Shown here piece by piece: positions 18,747 through 28,500 of a stretch of DNA of 45,674 nucleotides (the first letter of the stretch is position 1; each line of letters opens with the position of its first letter). The notes below the pieces were generated by a model. The model was not told where the DNA came from. It saw only the letters and a list, made by a program, of their open reading frames with translations, and made no database searches. The stretch is from an uncultured Verrucomicrobia subdivision 3 bacterium. Its GTDB lineage: Bacteria; Verrucomicrobiota; Verrucomicrobiia; Limisphaerales; UBA11358. The position numbers were made by a program, and so were the translations under genes. Location: contig CAIQKM010000113.1 of assembly GCA_903872345.1 (NCBI GenBank), positions 1 through 45,674 on the forward strand, given 5' to 3'.

Positions 18747-18882
18747 AATAAAAGGGCGCAGGCATCACACCTGCGCCGTATCATTGCCACGTCGCCGACG
18801 AAGCGGCTGTCCACCGGGAAGCGGACTGAAACCTGCGGCACCGTAGCCAATGAAACCATAACACACCGGCTTGGGAATGCAA
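18747..18882 (-). promoter_or_regulatory. Possible structured leader with terminator upstream of the esterase gene
   Basis: Reading the minus strand: promoter-like TTGCAT (18877-18882) and TATGGT (18855-18860) at 16-bp spacing. The predicted start is near 18848, where CATTG (18848-18852) can pair with CAATG (18782-18786). Enclosed are a GTCC/GGAC hairpin (18823-18826 with 18809-18812) and a GCCG/CGGC hairpin (18804-18807 with 18794-18797). Next comes an intrinsic terminator: GGCGCAGG/CCTGCGCC, loop of 7, then CTTTTATT (18747-18777). GCCGCAGG at 18832-18839 could pair with the terminator's 3' arm with one mismatch, a possible antiterminator. The terminator lies 70-100 bases before the esterase ATG. 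The hairpin is certain; the leader role is inference. Confidence 0.4.
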
Positions 18883-18968
18883 ATGGACGGCCAGATAATT
18901 GTTTTTTCCAGTTGAAATAATCCATTAGAGGCGCAAGATTAATTTCACCACCACAACCATTTCAGCTT

Positions 18969-20120
18969 ATGAAAATCGCCAGCCTCTTTGCCGCCAATGC
19001 TCCGCTGGGGAGCATCGGCGAATCCGAACTGCTCAACGCGCTGCCGGATGGCGCGTATATCACCGATGTGAACCGGAAAATCCTGTTTTGGAACGATGCC
19101 GCGGAACGCATCACCGGCTGGCGGTCCAGCGAGGTGGTGGGCCGCTCCTGCCAGGACAGCCTGCTGGTACACGTGGACAAGGATGGCAACCGCCTGTGCG
19201 GTCACGACACCTGTCCCCTGCACCGCAGCATCGTCACCCGTCAGCCAAGCGAGGAGCCCCTGCTCGTGTTTGCCAAATGCAAATCCGAACGCCGGCTGCC
19301 GGTGGAGGTTTCCGTGGCGCCCATCACCAATGCGGCCGGGGAAGTCGTGGGCGGCATCGAGATCTTCCGGGACGAGCGCAACAGTCTGCAGGATTTGCTC
19401 CGCGCCAAAACGATTCAGGACCAGTCCCTCGCCTGCCGGCTGCCGCCCGATCATCGCGTGGAATTCCAGATGCTGTACCAGCCGCGCGACGTGGTGGGCG
19501 GCGATTTTTATCAAATTGAACAACTGGATGAACACCGTTACGGGATATTAATTGCCGACGCCATCGGCCACGGGGTGGCCGCCGCGCTTTATACCATGCA
19601 ATTGCGCATGCTCTGGGCCGATCATCACGAACTGCTGGATCAGCCGGCGATGTTTCTGCGGACCATCAACCGGCAATTGCACGCCCTGGTTTATGAAGCG
19701 GGTTTCTTCTGCACCGCCGCCTATCTGATTTACGATTCGGCCGCAGGCCTGGTGCGCTGCGTGCGCGCCGGACACCCCTCGCCCCTGATTCTTCGCGGCG
19801 CGGACGGGCAAGCCGAAACGCTCGGCCAGTCGCAAAGCGTGCTCGGCATGAAGCCTGACACCGCCTACACCGAATACCAGACCCGGCTGACGCCCGGCGA
19901 CCGGTTGCTGCTGTACACGGATGGCGCCACGGAAATTTTTGACGCCCATGATGCCTTGCTCGATCCGGAAGGGCTGGCCCGCCTGGCTCGCGAACAAATG
20001 GCCGGCGCTGCGGATGGCAGCCTGGATCTCAAGATTCTCGCGGAAAAACTGCTCCAATACAGCAACCAGATTCATCTCAACGACGACCTGACGCTGATTC
20101 AAATTCACCGGCTGGTTTAG
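18969..20120 (+). CDS. PAS-domain SpoIIE-type PP2C phosphatase
   Basis: A 383-residue cytoplasmic signalling protein. An N-terminal PAS domain (about 18-135: LPDGAYITDVNRKILFWNDA, ITGWRSSEVVG) senses an unknown cue. A linker helix leads to the SpoIIE/RsbU PP2C domain (about 165-383) with metal-binding Asp residues in VVGGDFYQI, ILIADAIGHGVAAAL, LLLYTDGATE and the final NDDLTLIQI. Such phosphatases dephosphorylate anti-sigma-factor antagonists (STAS proteins) in partner-switching pathways; no STAS or anti-sigma gene is in the window. The PAS region carries CGHDTCPLH, giving a C-x5-C pair seen in some redox/metal PAS sensors. No Shine-Dalgarno sequence. Monocistronic, ending before a large palindrome. 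Confidence 0.9.
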   Translation: MKIASLFAANAPLGSIGESELLNALPDGAYITDVNRKILFWNDAAERITGWRSSEVVGRSCQDSLLVHVDKDGNRLCGHDTCPLHRSIVTRQPSEEPLLVFAKCKSERRLPVEVSVAPITNAAGEVVGGIEIFRDERNSLQDLLRAKTIQDQSLACRLPPDHRVEFQMLYQPRDVVGGDFYQIEQLDEHRYGILIADAIGHGVAAALYTMQLRMLWADHHELLDQPAMFLRTINRQLHALVYEAGFFCTAAYLIYDSAAGLVRCVRAGHPSPLILRGADGQAETLGQSQSVLGMKPDTAYTEYQTRLTPGDRLLLYTDGATEIFDAHDALLDPEGLARLAREQMAGAADGSLDLKILAEKLLQYSNQIHLNDDLTLIQIHRLV

Positions 20121-20141
20121 CCGCCAGTTATAATCAATTGG

Positions 20142-20222
20142 AAGTAGCAGCCGACGCAAGGAGGCTCAAATAAATTGGAGACACTTATTTTATTTGGAGC
20201 CTCCTTACGTCGGCTGCCACTT
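20142..20222. repeat. REP-like 80-bp imperfect palindrome
   Basis: The left arm (20142-20173) and right arm (20189-20222) are reverse complements over about 32 bases, with one G-T-type change at the A/G position, one C/T and a one-base bulge, separated by about 15 bases. The core arm GCAGCCGACG-AAGGAGGCTC is highly ordered. From memory similar CAGCCGACGT-AGGAGGCTC palindromes recur between genes in soil Verrucomicrobiota (unverified). It sits 21 bp after the PP2C stop and could act as a 3' stabiliser or terminator. The rest of 20223-20437 shows nothing I recognise. Confidence 0.8.
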
Positions 20223-20437
20223 GTTTGCCGGTCCATCCCGGTATTCCCATCGAATCTTTGGGCGTGAAACAATTTTTTAAAACATTTTTCCGCCCGCCCG
20301 CAATCTTCACGTTGCCTTAATGTTGGGTCGTGTATGGTGACGGCATGATTATTAACCGCTGCAACCAAGTGAACCAAAGTTTCGCCGGATGGCGGACGGT
20401 GGCGGCGGGAGCAATAACAACCACGAAAGGCAAAATT

Positions 20438-20932
20438 ATGAAAAAATCGGCAATCCTATTGGCGCTGGCACTCGGCGTGTCCGCGATGACGGTAATGGCG
20501 CAAGATCAGGGCGGCACTCCGCCCGCCGGCGACCGCCCCCCGGGCGCGGAAGGCGGTCAAGGCGGTCAAGGCGACCATGGGCGCATGGGCGGACCCGGCG
20601 GCGAACGCGGCCAGGGCGGCTTCCATCTGCTGCCTCCGCGCGCCAAGGAAGTATTGAACCTGACGGCGGATCAGGAAAAAGACCTGGCAGCGCTGGAGGC
20701 CGAGACCAAGGCCAAGCTGGAAAAAATCCTGACGCCGGAGCAGATGACCAAGCTTAAACAAATGCGCCCCCCGCAACGCGGCGGACGCGGCGGCCGTGGC
20801 GGCCAGGGTGGTCCTGACGGCGGTCCCGGCGGTCCCGGCGGTGAACAAGGCGGACCCGGCGGCATGGGCGGTCCCGGTGGTCCCGGTGGCGGCGGAGACA
20901 ATCAGCCCCCGACCCAGCCCCCGACGCAATAA
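20438..20932 (+). CDS. Exported Gly-rich protein with Spy-like helix pair
   Basis: A 164-residue protein: signal peptide MKKSAILLALALGVSAMTVMA, a Gly/Pro-rich segment, a charged helical hairpin (about 75-108: LNLTADQEKDLAALEAETKA then ILTPEQMTKLKQM) and a second Gly-rich tail (GGRGGRGG, GGPGG repeats) ending QPPTQPPTQ. The 'L-T-x-D-Q ... L-T-P-E-Q' pair is the signature of Spy/CpxP-like periplasmic chaperone-type proteins, but the Gly-rich flanks are atypical and the function is unknown. The ATG at 20438 is preceded by AAAGG, eight bases upstream, a good ribosome-binding site. Ends at a strong terminator. Confidence 0.75.
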   Translation: MKKSAILLALALGVSAMTVMAQDQGGTPPAGDRPPGAEGGQGGQGDHGRMGGPGGERGQGGFHLLPPRAKEVLNLTADQEKDLAALEAETKAKLEKILTPEQMTKLKQMRPPQRGGRGGRGGQGGPDGGPGGPGGEQGGPGGMGGPGGPGGGGDNQPPTQPPTQ

Positions 20933-20950
20933 TTAACCTTCGCAAAACAC

Positions 20951-20984
20951 AAGAGCGGCGACACCAATGTCGCCGCTCTTTTTA
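20951..20984 (+). terminator. Intrinsic terminator
   Basis: A 12-bp perfect stem (20951-20962 with 20969-20980), 6-base loop, then TTTTTATT. It lies 18 bases after the Gly-rich protein and, in the opposite sense (AA-rich 5' arm), may also stop the MocA-family transcript. Confidence 0.9.
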
Positions 20985-21025
20985 TTCCATCCTCCAACTT
21001 CAATCCTTCATCTTCGCCCGCGCCA

Positions 21026-22351
21026 CTACGCCAGTTTCCACGGCGCCCGATATTCGCGAGTAAGCCAGGCGGCATCGCCGGTGCCGTCCACGAACTGTTC
21101 CGTCTGCGGATTCCATTTTATGCCCTTTTGGTTGAAATAAACCTGGTTCACCAAATTGCAGACCGTGGCCGAGCGATGACCGGTTTCCACGTCGCAGCAG
21201 GGGAGCTTGCGCGCTTGCATGGCTTTGACCCAATCGCTGATATGATTGGTGCTGCGGTAGAGCCGCACGGCATTGGGCGGCAGCAATTCCTTGAGCAACG
21301 GTGAATAGTCATCCATGACGTCGGACTTGAGCTGGTCGCCGAGCCAGAGCTGGAACTTGCCGCGGTTCACCATGATCTTGCCCTTGTCGCCGAAGAATGT
21401 GATGCCGTTGCCCTTCTTATGCGTGACCTCTTGTCCGCTGGCATAGCGCCAGTGAACGCCGAACTGCGCATCCGCCGTGTCGGCCGGGTAAAATTCCACA
21501 GGACCGCCCTCGTCGTAGCCAAACGCCCATTGCACGATGTCAAAATGATGCGCACCCCAGTCGCACACGCCGCCGCCGCCGTATTCGCGGTAATGCCGCC
21601 ATTCCGGATAACCCTTGGGCATGCCGCGCGGGCTCAAAATGGAGTTGTACGGCCGCATGGGAGCCGGTCCCAGCCACAGATCCCAATTCAAGCCGGGCTC
21701 GGCGGGTTCTTCCGGCAGGTTGCAGGGAATCGGCGGGCCGCTCACGGACACCTCGGTATGCGCCACCGTGCCGATCACGCCGTTGCGCACCAGTTCGCAG
21801 GCGGCGCGAAATTCGCCCATGGAACGCTGCATGCTGCCGACCTGGAAAATTCGATTGTTGGCGCGCACGGCCTGCACCATCGCCCGGCCTTCCAGCACGG
21901 TATGCGCCATGGGTTTCTCGCAGTAAATATCCTTGCCGGCCCGGGCCGCCGCAATGCCCACGAGCGCGTGCCAATGATCCGGCGTGGCGATGACAACGGC
22001 ATCAATATCCTTGCGCGCCAGCAAATCGCGAAAATCCTGATAGGTGTCGCAGCCTTTATAGGCGCCGGCGTCGGTATTTTTGGCGTAGGCGGATTCCACG
22101 GCTTTTTTCGCCAGCTCCAGCCGGGTGCCATCCACATCGCTTACCGCCAGCACGCGAACGTCCTTGCGCGGGAGACAGGCATGCATCAGGCCGTTACCCT
22201 GCTTGCCGATACCGATGAAGCCGAGGGTGATCTGTTTGCTGGGGGCGCTGTCCGCCGCCCACAGACGGGAAGGCAAAATGAACGGAGCCGCGCCGGCGAT
22301 GGCCGCCGCCTTGATAAAATGGCGGCGATTAAATGAACGGGTTGAATTCAT
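21026..22351 (-). CDS. Tat-exported Gfo/Idh/MocA oxidoreductase
   Basis: A 441-residue NAD(P)-dependent oxidoreductase, probably acting on a sugar or cyclitol outside the cytoplasm. The N-terminus carries a twin-arginine signal (FNRRHFIKAAAIAGAAPFIL). The Rossmann motif is LGFIGIGKQGNG, the catalytic Lys is in YCEKPMAHT, and the C-terminal domain includes GGGGVCDWGAHHFDIVQWA with the active-site Asp/His typical of the family. Such Tat-MocA proteins are greatly expanded in Verrucomicrobiota and Planctomycetota. The ATG at 22351 places the RR motif at residues 9-10. It is divergent from the permease gene, 169-bp gap. The substrate cannot be deduced. Confidence 0.92.
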   Translation of the reverse strand: MNSTRSFNRRHFIKAAAIAGAAPFILPSRLWAADSAPSKQITLGFIGIGKQGNGLMHACLPRKDVRVLAVSDVDGTRLELAKKAVESAYAKNTDAGAYKGCDTYQDFRDLLARKDIDAVVIATPDHWHALVGIAAARAGKDIYCEKPMAHTVLEGRAMVQAVRANNRIFQVGSMQRSMGEFRAACELVRNGVIGTVAHTEVSVSGPPIPCNLPEEPAEPGLNWDLWLGPAPMRPYNSILSPRGMPKGYPEWRHYREYGGGGVCDWGAHHFDIVQWAFGYDEGGPVEFYPADTADAQFGVHWRYASGQEVTHKKGNGITFFGDKGKIMVNRGKFQLWLGDQLKSDVMDDYSPLLKELLPPNAVRLYRSTNHISDWVKAMQARKLPCCDVETGHRSATVCNLVNQVYFNQKGIKWNPQTEQFVDGTGDAAWLTREYRAPWKLA

Positions 22352-22520
22352 GTATATTGATGGATTTGAGAATGTCTGCTGAAACAGACTGGGAATCGGT
22401 GGCACTGGTTACGGTTTTTCTTGAGCCCGACGGGTGCGATGCGAAAGAATGATCCGATGAAGACGCAAACCCGCGAATGGCAAGAAAAGGCTCCCCAACT
22501 TGACTGAGCCGATCCATGCC

Positions 22521-23318
22521 ATGGACTGGCCCTCGCTGCTGCTCGCCGGCTTCGCGGTGATGTTCATCGGCGTGGCCAAGGCGGGTTTCGGCGGCGGCCT
22601 GGGCATGCTGGTCACCCCGCTGTGTGTGCTGGCTTTTGGCCCCAAAACCGCCATCGGCATTCTGCTGCCGCTGCTGTGCGCGGGCGACGCCTTTTCGGTT
22701 TACCACTATTGGCGGCGCTGGCAGGCGGGCAATTTGAAATATCTGCTGCCCGGCGTGGTGGTCGGCGTCATCACCGGCATCCAGTTCATCGGCCGGTTCT
22801 CACCCCGCGAACTCAATCTGGCCATCGGCATCATTGCCGTGCTGTTCGCCCTCTTCCAGTTTTCCAAGGACCGCCTGTTCCGTGGCCAGCAAGCCTTCGT
22901 GCCCAATTACCGGGTCGGCTGGCCGTGTGGCATCGGCATGGGCATTACCTCCACGTTTGCCCACGGGGCCGGACCGTTGGGCGCCATGTTTCTGCTGCCG
23001 CAACGTCTGCCCAAAGAACTGTTTGTGGGCACCAACGTATTGATCTTCACTTGGGTAAACTGGATCAAGATGCCGTTTTTCTGCATCGACCGCTCGCTGG
23101 TGAACTGGCCGGTGTTCGCGCCGCAGGCCCTGATCACCCCGGCCACGCTGCTGACCAGCGCCAAGTTTTTCCCGCTGGTGCCGCTCGGGGTCTGGCTGGG
23201 CATTTGGCTGAACCGCCGGTTTTCGGAAACGGGTTTTCTCAAGACCATTTACGTGATCCTGCTGATCACCGGGCTGCAACTGATCTTCAATTTTGATCTG
23301 GCGGCGCTGTTTCATTGA
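22521..23318 (+). CDS. TauE/SafE family membrane permease
   Basis: A 265-residue inner-membrane protein of the TauE/SafE (DUF81) family with about eight helices in two halves. Each half begins with the Gly-rich family motif: VAKAGFGGGLGMLVTPL near residue 20 and GITSTFAHGAGPLGAMFLLP near 150. Relatives export sulfite, sulfoacetate or other small organosulfur anions; the cargo here is unknown. The ATG at 22521 is used; a TTG at 22500 with AAAAGG nine bases upstream is a credible alternative adding seven residues. The following SGNH gene begins 32 bp later and is probably co-transcribed. Confidence 0.88.
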   Translation: MDWPSLLLAGFAVMFIGVAKAGFGGGLGMLVTPLCVLAFGPKTAIGILLPLLCAGDAFSVYHYWRRWQAGNLKYLLPGVVVGVITGIQFIGRFSPRELNLAIGIIAVLFALFQFSKDRLFRGQQAFVPNYRVGWPCGIGMGITSTFAHGAGPLGAMFLLPQRLPKELFVGTNVLIFTWVNWIKMPFFCIDRSLVNWPVFAPQALITPATLLTSAKFFPLVPLGVWLGIWLNRRFSETGFLKTIYVILLITGLQLIFNFDLAALFH

Positions 23319-23350
23319 ACTTTGGCCGGGGACACGCTTATCCTCTGCTT

Positions 23351-24097
23351 ATGCGCACATTGTTCTGTCTTTGCTGCCTGATCACTTTCGGTGCTTTCGC
23401 CGCCGAACCGGTACGTCAGCCGGGTCTGCCCACCACCACACCCGTAACGCAGAATCGCGACCACGCCACCTACGACTGGGCCACCCGCCACGCGGCCGTG
23501 CTGGCCTGGCATCATACGTTCAAGCCGGACGTCGTCATCATCGGCGATTCGATCATCCATTACTGGGGCGGCGAACCCAAAGCTCCGAAAGCCTGGGCGC
23601 CGCAAGCCTGGGCCGATTGCTTCGCCGGACTCAAGGTTTCCAATCTCGGCTTTGGCTGGGACCGCACGGAGAACGTGCTCTGGCGCATTGACAACGGGGA
23701 ACTGGACGACATCCATCCCAAGGTGATCATCATCAAGATTGGCACCAACAACACCGCCGTGAACAATACGCCGGAAGACATCGCCGCCGGCATCGAAGCC
23801 GTCTGCGCCGCCGCCCATGCCAAGCAGCCGGGGGCAAAGATACTGGTGCTGGGCATCCTCCCGCGGCACGATGAAAAACCGCCCCGCCCCGCCATTACGG
23901 AAAAGGTGAACACCCTGCTGGCGGCACAGCTAACCGGTGTGCCCTGGCTGACCTTCCGCGATTTTGGCGATGCCTTTCGCGGACCCGATGGCGTGCCGGA
24001 TCCCAAACTCTACTCCGACGGCGTGCATATCAACGCCACCGGCTATGGCATTCTGGGAGCCAAAATCCGGGCGCAACTGTTGGCGCTGATGCATTGA
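23351..24097 (+). CDS. Exported SGNH/GDSL hydrolase, PAF-acetylhydrolase-like
   Basis: A 248-residue esterase with a signal peptide (MRTLFCLCCLITFGAFAA). SGNH blocks in order: nucleophile Ser in VVIIGDSIIHYW, Gly in NLGFGWDRTENVLWR, Asn in IKIGTNN, and the Asp/His pair in YSDGVHINATGYG. The layout matches the family around platelet-activating-factor acetylhydrolase beta/gamma and carbohydrate acetylesterases; bacterial secreted members usually deacetylate glycans. The frame can be read from a TTG overlapping the permease stop, but the ATG at 23351 places the signal peptide correctly. It converges on phosphofructokinase with a 24-bp gap. Confidence 0.9.
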   Translation: MRTLFCLCCLITFGAFAAEPVRQPGLPTTTPVTQNRDHATYDWATRHAAVLAWHHTFKPDVVIIGDSIIHYWGGEPKAPKAWAPQAWADCFAGLKVSNLGFGWDRTENVLWRIDNGELDDIHPKVIIIKIGTNNTAVNNTPEDIAAGIEAVCAAAHAKQPGAKILVLGILPRHDEKPPRPAITEKVNTLLAAQLTGVPWLTFRDFGDAFRGPDGVPDPKLYSDGVHINATGYGILGAKIRAQLLALMH

Positions 24098-24121
24098 CCG
24101 CCGACGGAGGGAGGCAATGCT

Positions 24122-25210
24122 CTAATCCCCCAAGCTGATCCCGAGCGCCCGCGCCGTTTGCGCCATGGAGCCGTCCAAGTCCACCGTTTTCAAACGTCCG
24201 ACCGCCTCGGCCAGAGGCACCGCGCCGATCTGCCGGCCAGAATAGGCCACCATTTGGCCGAGCCGGCCGGTGGCGATCAGTTCCACCGCGTAGGAGCCAA
24301 ACATCGAGCACAGCACCCGGTCGAAATTCGTCGGCGTGCCGCCCCGTTGCAGATGGCCCAGCACGCAGCACCGCGCCTCCTTGCCGGAGCGCCGCGCCAG
24401 TTCCGCCGCGACCACCGCGCCGATCCCGCCCAAGTGCGCTTCCCGGTTGGCCTCCGCCGGGCCGGTCGTCACAAAGCCGCCGTCCCGTTCCCGCGCGCCC
24501 TCCGCGACCACCACAATGGTAAACCGTTTGCCCTTGGCCTCGCGCTCGGCAATCTTGGCGCAGACGCGGTCGTACGAAAACGGCACTTCCGGAATGAGAA
24601 TCGCATCCGCCCCGCCGGCGATCCCGGAATACAGGGCGATCCAGCCGGCATAACGCCCCATCACCTCCAGCACCATCACGCGGTTGTGACTCTCCGCCGT
24701 GGTGTGCAGCCGGTCCAGCGCGTCCGTCGCGCAGGCCACGGCCGAATCAAAGCCGAACGTCAGCAGCGTGCCCTCCAGGTCGTTGTCAATCGTCTTCGGC
24801 ACGCCCACAATCTCAATGCCGTGCTCGTCCATCTGCTGGGCGATGCTCAACGTGCCGTCCCCGCCAATGACCGCCAGCGCCGAAAGGCCCAGCGCGTCCA
24901 TGCCCGCCTTCGTCCGGTCCAGCAGTTCCTTGGGCAGCCGGCGGCTTTCGCCATGGCCGGTTTTCGCCGAAAACTGGCCGCGGTTGGCCGTGCCCAAAAT
25001 GGACCCGCCCCGCGTCAGCAAACCGTCCAGCGCGCGGTAATCCAGCACCCGGAACTGGCGCGGCTCCAGCAGGCCGTCGTAGCCGCCCAGGATGCCGAGG
25101 GTTTCCCACCCGCGCATCGTTGCCGCCTTGGCCACCGCGCGAATCACCGCGTTTAATCCGGGACAGTCCCCGCCCCCGGTCACAATGCCAATTTTTTTGC
25201 TCGTGCTCAT
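24122..25210 (-). CDS. pfkA: 6-phosphofructokinase
   Basis: A 362-residue glycolytic enzyme phosphorylating fructose 6-phosphate. Motifs: TGGGDCPGLNAVIR (nucleotide binding), IGGDGT (116-120), PKTIDND (138-144, catalytic D142), EVMGRYAGWIAL and LGHLQRGGTPTNFDR. The two donor-determining positions are G119 (E. coli G104) and K139 (E. coli G124). The Gly/Lys combination is that of ATP-using members of the mixed-substrate group III; PPi enzymes have Asp/Lys. No Shine-Dalgarno sequence; the ATG follows an A/T-rich run. It probably forms a single-gene transcript. Confidence 0.95.
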   Translation of the reverse strand: MSTSKKIGIVTGGGDCPGLNAVIRAVAKAATMRGWETLGILGGYDGLLEPRQFRVLDYRALDGLLTRGGSILGTANRGQFSAKTGHGESRRLPKELLDRTKAGMDALGLSALAVIGGDGTLSIAQQMDEHGIEIVGVPKTIDNDLEGTLLTFGFDSAVACATDALDRLHTTAESHNRVMVLEVMGRYAGWIALYSGIAGGADAILIPEVPFSYDRVCAKIAEREAKGKRFTIVVVAEGARERDGGFVTTGPAEANREAHLGGIGAVVAAELARRSGKEARCCVLGHLQRGGTPTNFDRVLCSMFGSYAVELIATGRLGQMVAYSGRQIGAVPLAEAVGRLKTVDLDGSMAQTARALGISLGD

Positions 25211-25545
25211 AATTTAAAATAAATGGCTGGTGAACGGATGTTTTTGCCGCCCCCCCGCCGGTTTGTTTTTGAACAATCAGTTTGAAGATGCGCGAAAAAC
25301 ACCCGGTCAACCACGCCATTTCTTGGGAACCTGCGGCCGAAAATTGCGGGGAAATTGACAGAAGGAAACGGAGGGAACGAAGATTATTCGCCGCCTTCGC
25401 GATCTTCTGTTACAGGTGAAAGGCGGGGCGCGACACCAATTTCACCCAGGGGCACGAATGGGGCAAAGGCGGGTGACGGCACCCGCGCCTGACACAGACT
25501 CAATCACCGGCTGCTTCCGTTCTTTTGGCCCGGCCGAAGCGGGAA
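25211..25545. other. Intergenic region with one hairpin
   Basis: This 335-bp gap lies between pfkA (transcribed away) and the NHL gene (transcribed into it). It contains one clear hairpin, GCGGGTG/CACCCGC at 25469-25486 with a 4-base loop but no T-run, about 60 bases past the NHL stop. It may act as a weak terminator or 3' stabiliser for that gene. No open frame with protein character is seen. Confidence 0.5.
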
Positions 25546-28500
25546 CTAAGGCGCAAGCCGCAACCGGTAGAAGCGCTGCCGGTCCGCTCCGGGAACATCC
25601 ACGGTGTAGTCCGAATCGCTGGTCGCGGTAACGGGCGCGCCGAGATCCACCCAGGCGGGTGCGACCAGATTGGTGGCGTATTGCAACTGGTAAGTCAGAT
25701 TGGACGTGGCGTTCCAGATGAAATAGAGCCGGCCCTCCACCGGGTAGATCTGCAGGGTGGGCGGCAAGAAAACAGTGAGCGAAACCACTGAGCTGGTCAC
25801 GCTGCCATAAGGACTGGAAACAATCACCGAATAACTTCCGGCGTTATTGGACGTAACGTTACTCAACGCGTAGGCGGGAAGACCGGCATAGTGCACCTCC
25901 CGGATAAGGTGATGGCCCCAATCGCTGATAAACAGATTGCCGGCGGCGTCAAAGACCACGCCCTGGGGGCCGGCCAGGCTGGCATTCGTCGCCGGGCCGC
26001 CGTCACCGCCGGAACCACCACCGGCTACCGAGATAATGATGCCATTCGTATCTACCTTACGGACACGGTAGCTGCCAAAGTCACCGATATACACATTCCC
26101 CGAGGGATCAACGGTCACCCCCAAGGGAGACAGGCTGGCACTGGTTGCCAGACCGCCATCGCCGTTGGTATTGGACCCGCCGCCGGCGACGGTGCTGATA
26201 GTGCCGGCGGTGTTGATTTTGCGAATGCGGCCGCCATAAAAATCCGCATAATAAATATTCCCGGCGGCGTCCAAGGCCACAGCCGTCGGATACGTCAATT
26301 TTGCACTGGTCGCCGGTCCCCCGTCTCCCGGGGAACTGCTGCCACCGCCCGCCACCGTGGTGATGATGCCATTAGCGGACACCTCGCGGATGCGTCCATG
26401 TCCGAAGGCATTGGAAGGCGGATATATTCCTTCGTCGGAAAGAATCAGGTTACCAAAGGCATCCACCGTCACACCAAATGACCCACCAAAGCTGGCGCTG
26501 GTGGCCGGACCACCGTCTCCCGAGCTGCCGGACTGGCCATTGCCCGCCACCGTGGTGATGATGCCATTGGGATCCACGCGGCGAACGCGGTCACCGGATT
26601 CATCGGCCACAAACAGATTGCCGGCGGCATCGCAGGCCACGCTGGATGGCCGGAACAGACCGGCATTAGTGGCGGCACCGCCATCGCCGGAATAGGTTCC
26701 GCTTCCGTTGCCGGCCACGGTGGTAATAACGCCATTCGCGTCCACTTTGCGGACGCGGGCGTTAATGTGATCGGCAATATACAGATTGCCGGCGGCATCC
26801 AGCGCGATACCTTCTGGAAAATTGAGGCTGGCATTAGTCGCGGCACCCCCATCGCCGGCATACGTGCCGCTGCCATTACCGGCCACGGTGGTAATAACAT
26901 TATTGGGCAGACTGGCCCCGTTGAATTGCCATCGATAATGGAACGGCCCGACGCCACCAGCGATAACGCTGAAGCTCGCATTGGTTCCCGCCAGCAGGAT
27001 CTGGCTGACCGGCTGCACCAAAATGGTGGGCGGCAAACCCACCGCCAGGGAGGCCACGAGACTGGTCACGCTGCCATAAGCATTGGTAATGACCACGCTG
27101 TAGGCATTGCCATTCTGATTCGTGGTCACTGCGGATAATTGCAGGGTGGCATTCGTGCCACTTTGGACCAGGTTGGTGACACCCTGCCACCACGCATAGC
27201 CGAACGGGCCCGGCCCGGCCACAGTCACATTAAACGCCGCATTGCTGCCGGCCGTCGCCGCCGGGCTGAGCGGCTGAACGGTAATGACCGGCGGTGACTG
27301 GACCGTAAGGGTGGCGGGAGAACTGGTGATGCTGCCAGAGGCGTTGGTGATCACCACGGCATAGGTGCCCGCATTGTATATTCCCGAACGATTCACCTTG
27401 AGCAGGGGCAGGCTGGCGTAGAGCAAGACTTGCCGGACCCGGTTGCCGCTATCCGCAATATACACGTTGCCCTGGCTGTCGAGCGCCACTCCTTGGGGTC
27501 CATACAGCCCCGCGCTGAGGGCGGCACCGCCATCGCCGCTATAAGAGGCGCTCCCGCTCCCCGCCACCGTGCTGATGACCCCGCTGGTATCCACCAGCCG
27601 AACCCGGTGGTTGGAACTGTCCAGAATAAACAGGTCGCCGGCGGCATCCACTGCCACGCCGGAAACGCCGGACAGGCGCGCGTTCGTCGCCGCACCGCCA
27701 TCGCCGGTGAAACCGGAAACATTTGTCCCCGCCACGGTAGTGATGACGCCGGTCGGATTCACTTTGCGAACGCGGTTATTTCCCGTGTCCGCGATATACA
27801 GGTTGCCACTGGCATCCAGCGCCACGCTGGCGGGTGAGGACAATCGGGCATTGGTGGCCGATCCTCCGTCGCCGGCAAACCCGGCCACGTTGGTGCCGGC
27901 AAAGGTGGTAATTATCCCGCTCGCATCCACCTTGCGAATGCGGTTATTGCCCTTGTCCGCAATGTACAAGTTACCGGCGGCATCCACGGCCACACCGGTG
28001 GGATTGCTCAGACTGGCGCTGGTCGCCAGACCGCCATCCCCGCCCGCCCCGCCCCCGGCCACCGTGGTGATGTTGCCGTTGGTGCCAACCTTGCGAATGC
28101 GGTTATTGTAATCAGTAATGAACAAGTTGCCGGCCGTATCCACCGCCAGCCCGGATGGTTTGGAAATGCCGGCGTTGGTCGCTGCGCCGCCATCGCCGGA
28201 ATAAGTGATACTGCCATTGCCCGCCACGGTGGTGATGATGCCGGTGGTATCCACGCGCCGGACGTGGTTGTCCGCATAATCGGCCACGTACAGGTTGCCG
28301 GCGGCATCACAAGCCACGCCATAGGGATTCTCGAGGCCCGCGCTGGTCGCCACGCCGCCGTCGCCCGTGAAAGTATAATTGCCCGTACCCGCCACCGTCG
28401 AAATGGTGTTAGTCGTTTGCAAGCTTACCCCGTTGAACTGCCATTGATAGGTGAAGGGACCGGTTCCGGCCACCGCCACATTGAAGCTTGCGCTGCCGCC

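Noticed and set aside
18680..18925. N-terminal extension of the esterase by 82 codons
   Set aside because: The extension lacks domain character, crosses a terminator hairpin and would bury the signal peptide.
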